Assembly: GCA_012960115.1 (NCBI GenBank)
Contig: DUBX01000013.1
Coordinates: 38,260 to 102,259, forward strand
Source of the DNA: Porticoccaceae bacterium
GTDB lineage: Bacteria; Pseudomonadota; Gammaproteobacteria; Pseudomonadales; Porticoccaceae
Direction of reading: 5' to 3'
DNA length: 64,000 nucleotides
Both the position numbers and the translations under genes were made by a program. Under the pieces are notes generated by a model. It searched no databases. It saw only the letters and a program-made list of their open reading frames with translations, and was not told the DNA's origin. Positions 37,878 through 46,862 of this stretch are shown here, in pieces. How positions within the stretch are numbered: position 1 is the stretch's first letter; each line of letters begins with the position of its first letter.

Positions 37878-40508
37878 GTGAAAGACGCTTTACCGCAAAC
37901 TATTTATTTAAAGGATTATAAGGTTTCTCCCTTTTTGATTGAGACTACAAACTTGGTTTTTGATCTGGGTGACCAGCAGACTTGTGTGACTACTCGGTTG
38001 GCTGTTAGGCGTAATCCCGCCAGCGCAGAACAGTCAGAGTCACTGGAACTCAACAGTAAAGGCGACGTGCAGTTGCAGTGGATAGAGATAGATGGACAGC
38101 GGTTGAATGACAGCGATTACACGTTGAGCGATAACATGCTGATATTGCCGAATTTGCCCGCTAGCTGCGTTATCACTACCGAAGTGCTGATTCAGCCTCA
38201 ACTCAATACATCCATGATGGGCCTATATCGATCACGCACTATGTTCTGCACTCAGTGTGAAGCGGAGGGTTTCCGACGGATAACTTACTTCCCCGATCGC
38301 CCCGATATTATGTCCATCTTTACGGTCAAAATTGTGGCCGATAAAGCCAACTACCCAATATTACTATCCAACGGCAATGCTATTGCGCGTGCTGATCTGG
38401 AGGGTGGTCGCCACTCCATAACATGGCACGACCCATTCAAAAAGCCATCCCATCTCTTCGCCCTTGTTGCGGGTACTTTGGCCGTCGTTGAAGACAGCTT
38501 TACCACAGTATCAGGCCGTGAAATACCATTACAGATTTTTGTTGAAGAAAAAGATCTGGATAAATGCGCTCACGCTATGTTGTCATTAAAGAAATCCATG
38601 CGTTGGGATGAGGACGTTTATGGTCGTGAGTACGATCTGGATATCTTTATGATCGTGGCGGTTGACGATTTCAATATGGGTGCGATGGAGAATAAAGGTC
38701 TCAACATCTTTAATACTTCAGCGGTATTAGCCAACCCCAAAACTACGACTGACGCTTCATTTTTGCGTGTTGAAGGTGTGGTGGCCCATGAGTATTTCCA
38801 CAACTGGTCAGGGAATCGCGTAAATGTTCGTGATTGGTTTCAGTTAAGCCTCAAAGAGGGCTTTACTGTATTCCGTGACTCCCAGTTTTCATCTGATATG
38901 AACTCACCCACGGTGAAACGTATTGAGGATGTTAGCTTTTTACGTACCCATCAGTTTGCCGAAGATGGCGGCCCAATGTCTCATCAGGTACAGCCAGATG
39001 CCTATATGGAGATCAATAACTTTTATACCTGGACCGTGTATGAGAAAGGCTCTGAAATCGTACGTATGTATCACACCTTGTTGGGTGCTGAAACTTTCCG
39101 CAAGGGCAGTGATCTGTACTTTTATCGCCATGATGGCGAAGCCGTCACTATCGAAGAATTTGTAACGGCGATGGAAGATGCCAGCGGTCGCGACCTTACG
39201 CAGTTCCGTCGCTGGTACAAACAGTCGGGCACGCCTGTACTTAAAGTGCGCTCTGAATATGATGCTACAACAAAGACCTATAAACTTAACTTCGATCAGA
39301 GCTGCCCTCCGACACCGGGGCAAAGTGAAAAGCTTCCTTTTGTGATTCCGGTCAAGCTTGGTCTCGTCAGTGGCAATGGTGCGGACATGCAGCTTAATGC
39401 TGCAGGTGAGACCGAGATCATCATTGAAATCACTGAGCCTCACCATCAGTTGGTGTTTGAAAATATTGATGTTGAGCCAGTACCGTCTTTATTGCGCGGT
39501 TTGTCGGCACCGGTAAAATTGGACTATCCCTACGGTACAGAGCAATTGGCCCATTTGATGGCCAATGACAGCGATGGATTTAATCGCTGGGACGCCAGTC
39601 AAACACTGAGCCTGACAGTATTAACTCAACTCATGCATGACAGCCTGCACGATCGACCCATGGTTCTCGATGGACAGTTAGTTGAAGCTTATAAAGCACT
39701 GCTGTCTGATGAATCTCTAGATTCTGCGATGGTGGCGCTGATGTTGCAGCTACCGACTGAGGCATTGCTCCATGAAGAGGCTGATACTATTCATATCGCT
39801 GCGATTCATGATGCCAGATCATTTCTTCGCACCGCTTTAGCAGGTTGTTTGGCTGTTGAGTTGGAAACCATATATGAACGCCATAATACCCAGCAAGCTT
39901 ATGCCCCAAATGTGGAGCAGATGGGAAACCGTAGTCTTAAAAATGCTGCATTGGGCTATCTGATGCTGGTCGATAGCGGAGTGGAGCTGGCTTGGGCTCA
40001 ATTCCAAAATGCTGACAACATGACGGATCAGTCCGCGGCACTTAGCGCGCTAGTGAATTGCCCAGCTGCTGCCGACTATGCAGCTAAAGCGTTGGCGTTG
40101 TTCCTAGAAGAATTTAAAGATGAAGCCTTGGCCATGAATGTTTGGTTACAAATTCAGGCTGCCAATAGTCAGCCTAATGCCTTAGACCGCGTTAAAGCTC
40201 TGTTGGAGCATTCAGCGTTTAGCATCACTAATCCGAATAAAATTCGCAGCCTGATCGGCGGATTTGCCAATGTCAACCATGTTAATTTTCATGCGACTGA
40301 TGGTTCGGGATATGTCTTTTTAACTGAACAGATTTTGGCGCTAAATACAGTTAATCCGCAGATCGCGGCAAGGTTAGTTACGCCATTAACTCGATGGAAG
40401 AAGTTCTCCGAGCCCAACCGTGAGCTGATGCGAGATGCATTGCAAAACATCGCTAATGAGCCAAATTTGGTCAAGGACGTTTATGAAATCGCGACAAAGT
40501 CACTTTAA
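37878..40508 (+). CDS. pepN: Aminopeptidase N
   Basis: 876 residues, M1 family zinc aminopeptidase of the E. coli PepN type. The exopeptidase motif GAMENKGLN is near residue 267 and the zinc site HEYFHNWSGNRV near residue 303, with the following glutamate in L-K-E-G-F-T-V-F about 20 residues later and the transition-state tyrosine in YEKGSEIVRM. The start is GTG behind AAGGA. It ends about 180 bp before a strong terminator. Confidence 0.97.
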   Translation: MKDALPQTIYLKDYKVSPFLIETTNLVFDLGDQQTCVTTRLAVRRNPASAEQSESLELNSKGDVQLQWIEIDGQRLNDSDYTLSDNMLILPNLPASCVITTEVLIQPQLNTSMMGLYRSRTMFCTQCEAEGFRRITYFPDRPDIMSIFTVKIVADKANYPILLSNGNAIARADLEGGRHSITWHDPFKKPSHLFALVAGTLAVVEDSFTTVSGREIPLQIFVEEKDLDKCAHAMLSLKKSMRWDEDVYGREYDLDIFMIVAVDDFNMGAMENKGLNIFNTSAVLANPKTTTDASFLRVEGVVAHEYFHNWSGNRVNVRDWFQLSLKEGFTVFRDSQFSSDMNSPTVKRIEDVSFLRTHQFAEDGGPMSHQVQPDAYMEINNFYTWTVYEKGSEIVRMYHTLLGAETFRKGSDLYFYRHDGEAVTIEEFVTAMEDASGRDLTQFRRWYKQSGTPVLKVRSEYDATTKTYKLNFDQSCPPTPGQSEKLPFVIPVKLGLVSGNGADMQLNAAGETEIIIEITEPHHQLVFENIDVEPVPSLLRGLSAPVKLDYPYGTEQLAHLMANDSDGFNRWDASQTLSLTVLTQLMHDSLHDRPMVLDGQLVEAYKALLSDESLDSAMVALMLQLPTEALLHEEADTIHIAAIHDARSFLRTALAGCLAVELETIYERHNTQQAYAPNVEQMGNRSLKNAALGYLMLVDSGVELAWAQFQNADNMTDQSAALSALVNCPAAADYAAKALALFLEEFKDEALAMNVWLQIQAANSQPNALDRVKALLEHSAFSITNPNKIRSLIGGFANVNHVNFHATDGSGYVFLTEQILALNTVNPQIAARLVTPLTRWKKFSEPNRELMRDALQNIANEPNLVKDVYEIATKSL

Positions 40509-40964
40509 GGGCTAATTAGCGCCTTAAATTAATGCGATATTGATTAGATAATTACGATTTTATAGACTAGCCTTAAGGTATCAGTCTAGTGGCTGCAATC
40601 TCTGTAGCTATTGCTGCTGCTCATTTTATTAGGCACATTGATCCTGATTGATGTGTTCTGCCGATGAGCTACATCTGACCCTAAACTTTTAGGAGGCTTT
40701 CACAAGCCTCCTTTTTTTGTTCGTTAATTTTGTCGAGCAGGAGCAATGGATCAATTGATTACCATCGGCACGCGAAAATAAAGTGACAGAACATAAGGAT
40801 ATGACAAGGGCATTTGTCTGTTCTTTATAGTCTTGTTGGATGATGTTTTAAAACAGCGCCAACAATAAGCTAAGATAATAATATATGGCATTTTTTTGCA
40901 GGCCTACGTCCCTCAAATGACAATGACTGAAAATCTTCTTATGACGTTAACCTAAGAGGCAAAT
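40509..40964. other. Intergenic region between pepN and the ketosteroid isomerase pseudogene
   Basis: About 455 bp. It holds the pepN-side terminator (40691-40718) and a perfect 12-bp palindrome TGTTTTAAAACA at 40844-40855, about 110 bp before the isomerase ATG. No coding frame is credible. The palindrome could be an operator for the isomerase gene. Confidence 0.4.
40691..40718 (+). terminator. Intrinsic terminator downstream of pepN
   Basis: AGGAGGCTT (40691-40699), loop TCAC, AAGCCTCCT (40704-40712), a perfect 9-bp stem followed by a T-run to 40718. It is very strong on the plus strand. Confidence 0.9.
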
Positions 40965-41346
40965 ATGATTGATCACCATGATGCGTTAACAGCCGTTAAC
41001 AGCCGTTAACACTTATCTCTCCAGTTTAGTTAGTTCCGACCATCAGGCTATTGTTTCTCTATATGCTCATGATGCAACCGTTGAAGATCCCGTCGGCAGT
41101 GATATATTGCGTGGAACAGAGGCGATCACAAGCTTCTATCAGCATGCTACTGCAGCACTGAAAGGCGCAGAGTTGTTAGGTGATATTCGAGTGGCTGGGG
41201 ATGAGGTGGCATTTCCATTTGAGATTACTGCAGATCTAGGGGCGGGAATTATGAAGGTCCAGGTAATCGATTTGTTTCATTTTAATACGGACGAAAAAGT
41301 GGACTCGATGCGAGCATTTTGGGACCAAAACAACATGAAGATGTAA
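40965..41346 (+). pseudogene. ksi: Steroid delta-isomerase (ketosteroid isomerase), broken by a 10-bp duplication
   Basis: NTF2-fold enzyme that moves the C5-C6 double bond of 3-keto steroids to C4-C5. ATG at 40965 follows AAGAGG. The frame reads M-I-D-H-H-D-A-L-T-A-V-N then S-R-stop because AGCCGTTAAC is present twice (40991-41010). Deleting one copy gives a 123-residue protein: T-Y-L-S-S-L, ATVEDPVGSD, then KVQVIDLFHF. Counting in the repaired protein puts Tyr at 14 and Asp at 38 and 99, the catalytic residues and numbering I recall for the Comamonas testosteroni isomerase. There is no internal start before Tyr14, so the present allele should be null. It stands alone at the left edge of the steroid island. 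Confidence 0.9.
40985..41011 (+). repeat. 10-bp tandem repeat inside ksi
   Basis: Unit GTTAACAGCC in 2.7 copies (40985-40994, 40995-41004, partial to 41011). One fewer copy restores the ksi reading frame. A tandem repeat inside codons 9-12 is a natural site for slipped-strand copy change. Confidence 0.9.
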
Positions 41347-41779
41347 ATTGGATGAACCTACCATATCTTCGGGCCGAGTATCATCCGCCTACAGTGCTCG
41401 AATAACCGTAAGATCTTAGTGATTTAGGCAATAGATATATTGCTCTACTGTTTTTATATAACGATCGATACTCATATCATTGAACTCTTCATTAATTGGC
41501 ACTGCATGACAGATTCTGAACGGCTGAACCACCACTCTAGGCACGTAAATTTATATACCTAAAGGCCGCCTTACTAAGATGCGAGCACACTCGAGCACTA
41601 AATTTAAGTCAGAATAGCAAGTTGAACGCCCAGTCTTCGTCTGCCGACAAATCGGCGGCTAATCCGAATGGACGAAGCGGCAATTCAGCCATAGCCCTAG
41701 ACTTAGACTTACGCGCAAGCCTAGGCTTCGTCTGGCTAGCCTAGATTAGTCATCACACATACTATTTAGAGATCTTGTT
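41347..41779. other. Non-coding stretch with clustered palindromes
   Basis: 433 bp with no coding frame. The right part (about 41640-41755) holds CTTCGTC...GACGAAG as an inverted pair with an inner CCG-ACAAAT-CGG hairpin, a perfect 12-bp palindrome AAGCCTAGGCTT, and GGCTAGCC. CTTCGTCTG occurs twice. The purpose is unknown; it could be a decayed mobile-element edge, or operators for the following reductase gene. Confidence 0.4.
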
Positions 41780-42558
41780 ATGCAATGGTATACCGGCAAC
41801 GTTTTTTACGACACATTACTCATTGTGGGCTTTATTTATACAGCCTTGATTTTGGTCAGTAGTTTTTTTGGCACGGCTCAGTATGGCGGTCGATTTGGCG
41901 CCCGAGGGAAAGGAATGAAACTTGGCTCTAAGCTTGGCTGGGTTGTCATGGAGTCTCCCGGCCTACTAGTATTTCCTTTGGTGTATGTGGCAGGCAGCAA
42001 TGCACTAGAACCTGTACCTCTTTTCTTTTTGTGTATTTGGATGATTCACTACACTAATCGTGCGCTCGTCACCCCATTACTTATGCGTGTGCAACCCGGC
42101 GCGCAATCGTCATTCGCCCTCAACGTGGTTTTTGCCGGATGGTTTACATTATCGCTACATGGCTACTTTAATGCGGCGTACATATCTGAACTAGGCGACC
42201 AATACACGATAGGATGGTTTAGCGACCCACGCTTTATTGTTGGGCTGGCTTTTCACTCAATATTTACTCAGACACCATTCTGCGCAATTTGCGCTCGTTG
42301 CATCCAAATCCAAACGAGCCTCGCTATAAAATACCGTATGGCGGCTTATTCAAATGGGTAAGTTGCCCTCAATATTTCGGCGAAATATTATCATTTATTG
42401 GCTTTGCCGTTATGACTTGGAACTTAGGTGCCGTATTTGTATTGGCAATGACCGCTGGAAATCTAATTCCTCGAGCGATATATACGCACAAATGGTTCCA
42501 CAAAAACTTCGAGGATTATCCGGCAGAGCGCAAAGCGATAATTCCATTTATTCTGTAG
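41780..42558 (+). pseudogene. Steroid 5-alpha-reductase (3-oxo-5-alpha-steroid 4-dehydrogenase), one-base frameshift
   Basis: NADPH-dependent membrane enzyme family (SRD5A) that reduces the C4-C5 double bond of 3-keto-4-ene steroids. The first frame runs to about 42262 with MESPGLLVFPLV and IHYTNRALVTPLLMR (the H-Y segment holding the family's catalytic tyrosine). The sequence then continues in another frame: N-I-Y-S-D-T-I-L-R-N-L-R, YKIPYGGLFKWVSCPQYFGE and the C-terminal W-F-H-K-N-F-E-D-Y-P-A-E-R-K-A-I-I-P-F. One extra A at TCAATATT (about 42260) joins them to 259 residues, the length I recall for human SRD5A1. All segments of the family are visible, about six to seven membrane helices. It lies next to ksi, consistent with an A-ring role. 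Confidence 0.88.
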
Positions 42559-42741
42559 TCTGCAAACAGGACTTTTTGCTAGCCAACACTCACATTAATG
42601 GGCGCTTAGAACATCTACGGAATGGGACGTGCAACGCAACAACGCGACGCCTTGCAGTCTCAATGACGGAATTGAACTGGAAGGTAGACGTTGAGGTGAC
42701 TATAGCGGCATTAAGCAGTGGCTAGTCGATTTTACTGATTT

Positions 42742-43887
42742 TTAAGAAAATGTTGCTAAGCTTTTCAGGATCAAACTGACCAGCATAGACTGTTGGGTGG
42801 CGCCAGTTTTGGCAAATATTGATCGTAATTGAGCGCGTGCTGTATTGCGTGCAATGCCGAGCAAAGCCGCACTCTGATCAAGCGTCTCTCCCGCAGCTAA
42901 GTGCTTGGCCAACATAGCTTCGGCACGGGTTAGTTTGTACAGAGAGCGTAGCATCTTAATGTCAATTTCGTATTTTTTGGCGGGATCGCTAATAAAGATC
43001 ATCAAGTGTGGGGTTTTAGTTGATTCGACCGTTTGGTCGACCGTTAATGGTTTGATTAACAGCTCTAAATGCACGGCGCCCGAAGGTCTCTCAACCGTCA
43101 TTGCATTGACAGGTGGAATGGTTTGCTTGCGCTGTGCGTCGATAACCTCAGAGATGTAATCATTCAGCTTATGTTTATCATTCGTGTTATCTAGATGCAA
43201 CTGGTCGTTAATAATATAGATTCCGTCTTTCTGGACGAGAAACTCCTCGGCGGCTCTATTTTGATTAATGACCTTACCTCTTTCATCCAGAGTAATGATG
43301 CCAATGGAAAGCCCTGATATGGTATTGGAAAAAAGCTTTCGTTCACTGTCGAGCTGAATTAGTTGCATTCCGTTGGCAACAGCGCGCTGTATATGCTGGC
43401 CAATTTCGGCCACAAAAGCCTTTTCTTCCTTATTAAAATTAGAGGCAGTTTTTGGGCGACAAAATCTGACTGTAAAGCGCTGGCCGTTGGCGTTTCTTAG
43501 GTCTAGGCCCATCATGTGATAGATATTAATGGGGGCCATACACATCGTGTATAACTTGCTGCTTTCAAGGGACTTATAGGATATGCATTCATCCAGAGTT
43601 ACCGCTTTACCCCAGGGTAGGTTATGCATGAGATCTGATGTGTAATACCTGTCGGTATAGGGGTTTTCGTGATCGTCAATTAGGGTCTTTTGAAGTATAT
43701 CGCAAGAAATAAAGAGCAGGCCACCATCATCACCTATGGGCTCTCTAAGGGTCATTGATGCAAAGTTAAGCTTCAGAATTTGCCTTATATTTTCAAGGAA
43801 ACTGTTATAAGGATCTTCTTCAATATGGCCATCATAAATGTAGCCAAGAAGTTTACTAAATTTTGCAATTGATAGGCATTCAAGCAT
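42742..43887 (-). CDS. LuxR-type regulator, TeiR/TesR-like (steroid degradation)
   Basis: 381 residues. The C-terminal LuxR-type helix-turn-helix (about 315-378) reads LYKLTRAEAMLAKHLAAGET, L-L-G-I-A-R-N-T-A-R-A-Q. The middle contains a PAS-like segment (GIITLDERGKVINQNRAAEEF, residues ~195-215), so it probably senses a small molecule. The size and layout match what I recall of the testosterone-inducible activator TeiR of Comamonas testosteroni. It follows the hsa-type operon in the same orientation after a 180-bp gap with an inverted repeat. Control of the flanking steroid genes is inferred from this setting. The ribosome binding site is weak. Confidence 0.75.
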   Translation of the reverse strand: MLECLSIAKFSKLLGYIYDGHIEEDPYNSFLENIRQILKLNFASMTLREPIGDDGGLLFISCDILQKTLIDDHENPYTDRYYTSDLMHNLPWGKAVTLDECISYKSLESSKLYTMCMAPINIYHMMGLDLRNANGQRFTVRFCRPKTASNFNKEEKAFVAEIGQHIQRAVANGMQLIQLDSERKLFSNTISGLSIGIITLDERGKVINQNRAAEEFLVQKDGIYIINDQLHLDNTNDKHKLNDYISEVIDAQRKQTIPPVNAMTVERPSGAVHLELLIKPLTVDQTVESTKTPHLMIFISDPAKKYEIDIKMLRSLYKLTRAEAMLAKHLAAGETLDQSAALLGIARNTARAQLRSIFAKTGATQQSMLVSLILKSLATFS

Positions 43888-43941
43888 AAAGAATTGTAAA
43901 ACCTTCGTTTGATAGTGGGCTTAAAAACCGTAGTTACACCT

Positions 43942-43969
43942 TTATATTAGACGCGATTGCCTAATATAA
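43942..43969. promoter_or_regulatory. Inverted repeat upstream of the TeiR-like gene
   Basis: TTATATTAG (43942-43950) and CTAATATAA (43961-43969) are perfect complements separated by 10 bases, 55 bp before the regulator start. The arm spacing fits a dimeric DNA-binding protein on one helix face. It is A+T-rich and not followed by T-runs, so less likely a terminator for the upstream operon. Confidence 0.45.
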
Positions 43970-44067
43970 GTCGATAACTTTAGAATACGCAAGAAAATAA
44001 AATTCAGAGAGAGCTATCCAGGTTGAATCTTAGGATAACTATGAAATGGATTTAGGTGAAATAACGT

Positions 44068-45093
44068 TTAGTGCTTTGCCGCAGCGGCCATTTCGATGGC
44101 AATGTCCTCAATCAAATCTTCTTGGCCACCAACGGTCCTTCGTCGAGCCATTTCTAATAAAATTTGATGGGAGGGCACGCCGTATTTTAATTCGGCCCGC
44201 TTAGCGAAGAGTAAGAATGAAGAATAGGCTCCAGCATAGCCCAGTACTAAAGCATCACGGCCTAGCCTTACAGGCTCATCCATTATGGGGATGACCTGCT
44301 CCTCTGCGGCATCCATGAGCTTAAATATATCGATACCGGTTGTGGCACCCATGCGGTCTAAGACGGCAGCCATGACTTCAAGCGGCGTATTGCCGGCACC
44401 AGCACCCAGGCCTGCGGCAGAGCCGTCAATGCGGTCCGCGCCAGCTTCTAGGGCCGCCAGAGAGTTTGCCACACCCATAGCTAGGTTATGATGCCCGTGG
44501 AACCCAATCTGGGTGTCTTTACTTAACTCAGAGCGCAACAGTGCAATTCGCTCAGTGACATCATCTGGGAGCATATAGCCGGCTGAATCGGTGCAGTAAA
44601 TGCAGTTCGCACCGTAGGACTCCATCAGTTTTCCCTGTTCTAATAGCTGTTCGGGAGTGACCATATGAGCCATCATCAAAAAGCCGACCGTATCAAGCCC
44701 CATCTGCTGGGACAGGTTGATGTGCTGGCGAGACACATTAGCTTCGGTGCAGTGCGTGGCTACTCTAATTGTTGTTACACCGCACCCAGCGGCCATGCGT
44801 AAATGATCTACAGTACCTATGCCGGGGAGCAATAAGGCAGATATTTTAGCTGTTTTAACCCTATTTACTACTGCTGTTATATATTCTTCGTCTGTGTGAG
44901 CCGCAAAGCCATAATTGAGTGAGGCACCACCCAGACCATCGCCGTGGGTCACCTCAATCAGTGGCACACCAGCGTCATCAAGCGCACCCGATATATTAAT
45001 CATTTGTTCTATGGAGATTTGGTGTTGCTTAGGATGCATTCCGTCGCGGAGACACATATCATGGAGAATTACATTTTTACCTGAAAGATTCAT
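44068..45093 (-). CDS. hsaF: 4-hydroxy-2-oxovalerate-type aldolase (HsaF/TesG-like)
   Basis: 341 residues. Metal-dependent aldolase that splits the 4-hydroxy-2-oxo acid from steroid ring A (4-hydroxy-2-oxohexanoate) to pyruvate and propanal. It has [17 protein letters not shown] near residue 10 (catalytic R and D), [14 protein letters not shown] near residue 49 and the metal ligands [14 protein letters not shown] near residue 199, plus [17 protein letters not shown]. It partners with the next gene (HsaG) to channel the aldehyde. It is the last gene of the hsa-type operon. Confidence 0.93.
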   Translation of the reverse strand: MNLSGKNVILHDMCLRDGMHPKQHQISIEQMINISGALDDAGVPLIEVTHGDGLGGASLNYGFAAHTDEEYITAVVNRVKTAKISALLLPGIGTVDHLRMAAGCGVTTIRVATHCTEANVSRQHINLSQQMGLDTVGFLMMAHMVTPEQLLEQGKLMESYGANCIYCTDSAGYMLPDDVTERIALLRSELSKDTQIGFHGHHNLAMGVANSLAALEAGADRIDGSAAGLGAGAGNTPLEVMAAVLDRMGATTGIDIFKLMDAAEEQVIPIMDEPVRLGRDALVLGYAGAYSSFLLFAKRAELKYGVPSHQILLEMARRRTVGGQEDLIEDIAIEMAAAAKH

Positions 45094-45133
45094 AAGAGCA
45101 CTCTTTACTAAAAAATTAATGTCAGTGGCATGA

Positions 45134-46015
45134 TTAGGTAGACTGCTGAGCCAGCATTTCCGCTGTGCGCAGTCCCGCGGCAGTCATAATGTCGAGATTA
45201 CCTGAGTATTTTGGCAGAAAGTCTCCCAGACCTTCGACCTGAACTGAAATAGTGACCTTATTGCCGTTAAAAAGAGGTGTGTTGAGCATGATAAAGCCCG
45301 GGACATACTTCTGAACCTCCGCAATCATGTTTTCGAAAGAAGCAGTGATAGCGGGTTGGTCAGGAGTGTCGACAGTTAAGCAATGCACCGTATCACGCAT
45401 GACTAGAGGTGGCTGTGCAGGATTAATAATGATAATGGCTTTACCTTTACCCGCCCCGCCGACACTCTCAATGGCGGATGATGTCGTGCGGGTGAATTCG
45501 TCGATATTATCCCGGGTGCCCATACCTACTGATTCAGATGCGACAGTGGCCACAATTTCGGCGTAAGAGACGGCCTGCACACGGCTCACAGCCGCCACTA
45601 AAGGTATCGTAGCTTGGCCGCCACAAGTCACCATGTTTACATTGCTGTGATGACCTTCTTTAAGCAACTGTTCAAGATTGACCGGGGGCACGCAATAAGG
45701 GCCAATGGCCGCTGGAGTTAGATCGATCATAATGACGCCGCGAGAGGTTAACTTCTGTGAATTCTCAGCATGCACATAGGCTGAAGTAGCATCGAAGGCT
45801 ATCTTTATGTTATCTGCTTCAATAAAATCGAGCACACCGTCTACGCCATCAGTGGTGACTTTAAGTCCGTAGTCGTGAGCACGCTGAATGCCGGGTGATT
45901 CGTCAATGCCCACCATCCAAACAGGCTCTATCCAGTCGCTGCGCAGCGCCTTCATTAAAAGGTCTGTGCCTATATTACCTGGCCCGATAATTACAGCGCG
46001 TAGTTTGTTTGTCAT
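45134..46015 (-). CDS. hsaG: Acylating acetaldehyde/propanal dehydrogenase (HsaG/TesF-like)
   Basis: 293 residues. NAD- and CoA-dependent; it turns the aldehyde released by the aldolase into acyl-CoA. Rossmann motif [12 protein letters not shown] at the N-terminus, catalytic cysteine in [12 protein letters not shown] near residue 128, [10 protein letters not shown] near residue 170. It is adjacent to the aldolase gene (40 bp), as expected for a channelling pair. The length is slightly shorter than the common ~310 residues. Substrate preference for propanal versus acetaldehyde cannot be read from sequence. Confidence 0.93.
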   Translation of the reverse strand: MTNKLRAVIIGPGNIGTDLLMKALRSDWIEPVWMVGIDESPGIQRAHDYGLKVTTDGVDGVLDFIEADNIKIAFDATSAYVHAENSQKLTSRGVIMIDLTPAAIGPYCVPPVNLEQLLKEGHHSNVNMVTCGGQATIPLVAAVSRVQAVSYAEIVATVASESVGMGTRDNIDEFTRTTSSAIESVGGAGKGKAIIIINPAQPPLVMRDTVHCLTVDTPDQPAITASFENMIAEVQKYVPGFIMLNTPLFNGNKVTISVQVEGLGDFLPKYSGNLDIMTAAGLRTAEMLAQQST

Positions 46016-46041
46016 AAAGAGTTCCTTAGTTGTCTATCTCG

Positions 46042-46848
46042 CTACAGGAAGAAACAGGTAGCGGTACAGGTATCAATGTCGATTCCAGATAGCTCTAGAT
46101 GCATATGGTCGCCAGCCTGAACCGGTTCTAAGGGCACCAGCGAGCCGGAAAGAATGACTTCCCCCGCAAGAAAGGGGATATCCAAAGCCCCGAGGGTATT
46201 AGCCAGCCAAGCCACGGCAGTAAGTGGATTTCCTTGGACCGCTGAACCCTTTCCTTGACTAATAAGGGTTGAGTTTTTATAGACTTTAATTTCGAGGTTA
46301 GCCAAATCAATACCCTTTGGATCTATCTCAGCACTACCCAGTACATAAACACCGCAGGAGGCGTTGTCAGAAATCGTGTCCTGTATCATTATTTGCCAAT
46401 TTTCAATTCTCGAGTCGACAATTTCAAAGCAGGGCATAATGCATTGGGTTGCATTAAGTACATCGAGTTCAGTTACCCCAGGCCCTTTAAGGTCTGATTT
46501 TAGTCGAAACGCGATCTCGGCTTCAGCGCGGGGCTGAATCAGGTTGCCTCGAACGCGAATCTCGGCGTGGTCGGCGTAGGCCATGGTATGGGTAAGAAAG
46601 CCAAAGTCAGGCTGGAATACGCCCAGCATATCTTGCACCGCGGCTGAGGTAACGCCAATCTTTTTGCCAACCACCAACTCGTTGTTGTTGTCCATGCGCA
46701 ATTGCAGGACCTGTCGAGAGATATGGTAGGCGTCGGCAATAGAAATATCAGGATACTCTTCAGTTAAGGGCGCAATGGTCGCTCCCTGCTTTAAGGCAGC
46801 ATAAAGTTGCGATGCGATGGACTCAATTAAAGCGCTCTGTATAGCCAT
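46042..46848 (-). CDS. hsaE: 2-hydroxypenta/hexa-2,4-dienoate hydratase (HsaE/TesE-like)
   Basis: 268 residues. It adds water to 2-hydroxyhexa-2,4-dienoate formed by the HsaD hydrolase. The family segments are GKKIGVTSAAVQDMLGVFQPDFGFLT near residue 63 (the K-I-G-x-T and metal site), QPRAEAEIAFRLKSDL near residue 105 and ESRI-like V-D-S-R-I-E-N-W near residue 147, then LVPLEPVQAGDHMHLELSGI at the C-terminus. It sits in the correct pathway order between hsaD and hsaG. Confidence 0.92.
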   Translation of the reverse strand: MAIQSALIESIASQLYAALKQGATIAPLTEEYPDISIADAYHISRQVLQLRMDNNNELVVGKKIGVTSAAVQDMLGVFQPDFGFLTHTMAYADHAEIRVRGNLIQPRAEAEIAFRLKSDLKGPGVTELDVLNATQCIMPCFEIVDSRIENWQIMIQDTISDNASCGVYVLGSAEIDPKGIDLANLEIKVYKNSTLISQGKGSAVQGNPLTAVAWLANTLGALDIPFLAGEVILSGSLVPLEPVQAGDHMHLELSGIDIDTCTATCFFL

Positions 46849-46862
46849 AGCAGATATCCTGA

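Noticed and set aside
41640-41755. Integron attC-type site
   Set aside because: Inverted pairs are present, but the core RYYYAAC/GTTRRRY sites are not, and there is no integrase or cassette array.
42354-42725. A 123-residue open frame on the plus strand
   Set aside because: It overlaps the 3' part of the 5-alpha-reductase gene in another frame, has odd composition (Ser/Asn/Thr runs) and no ribosome binding site. The steroid reductase frame explains this DNA better.
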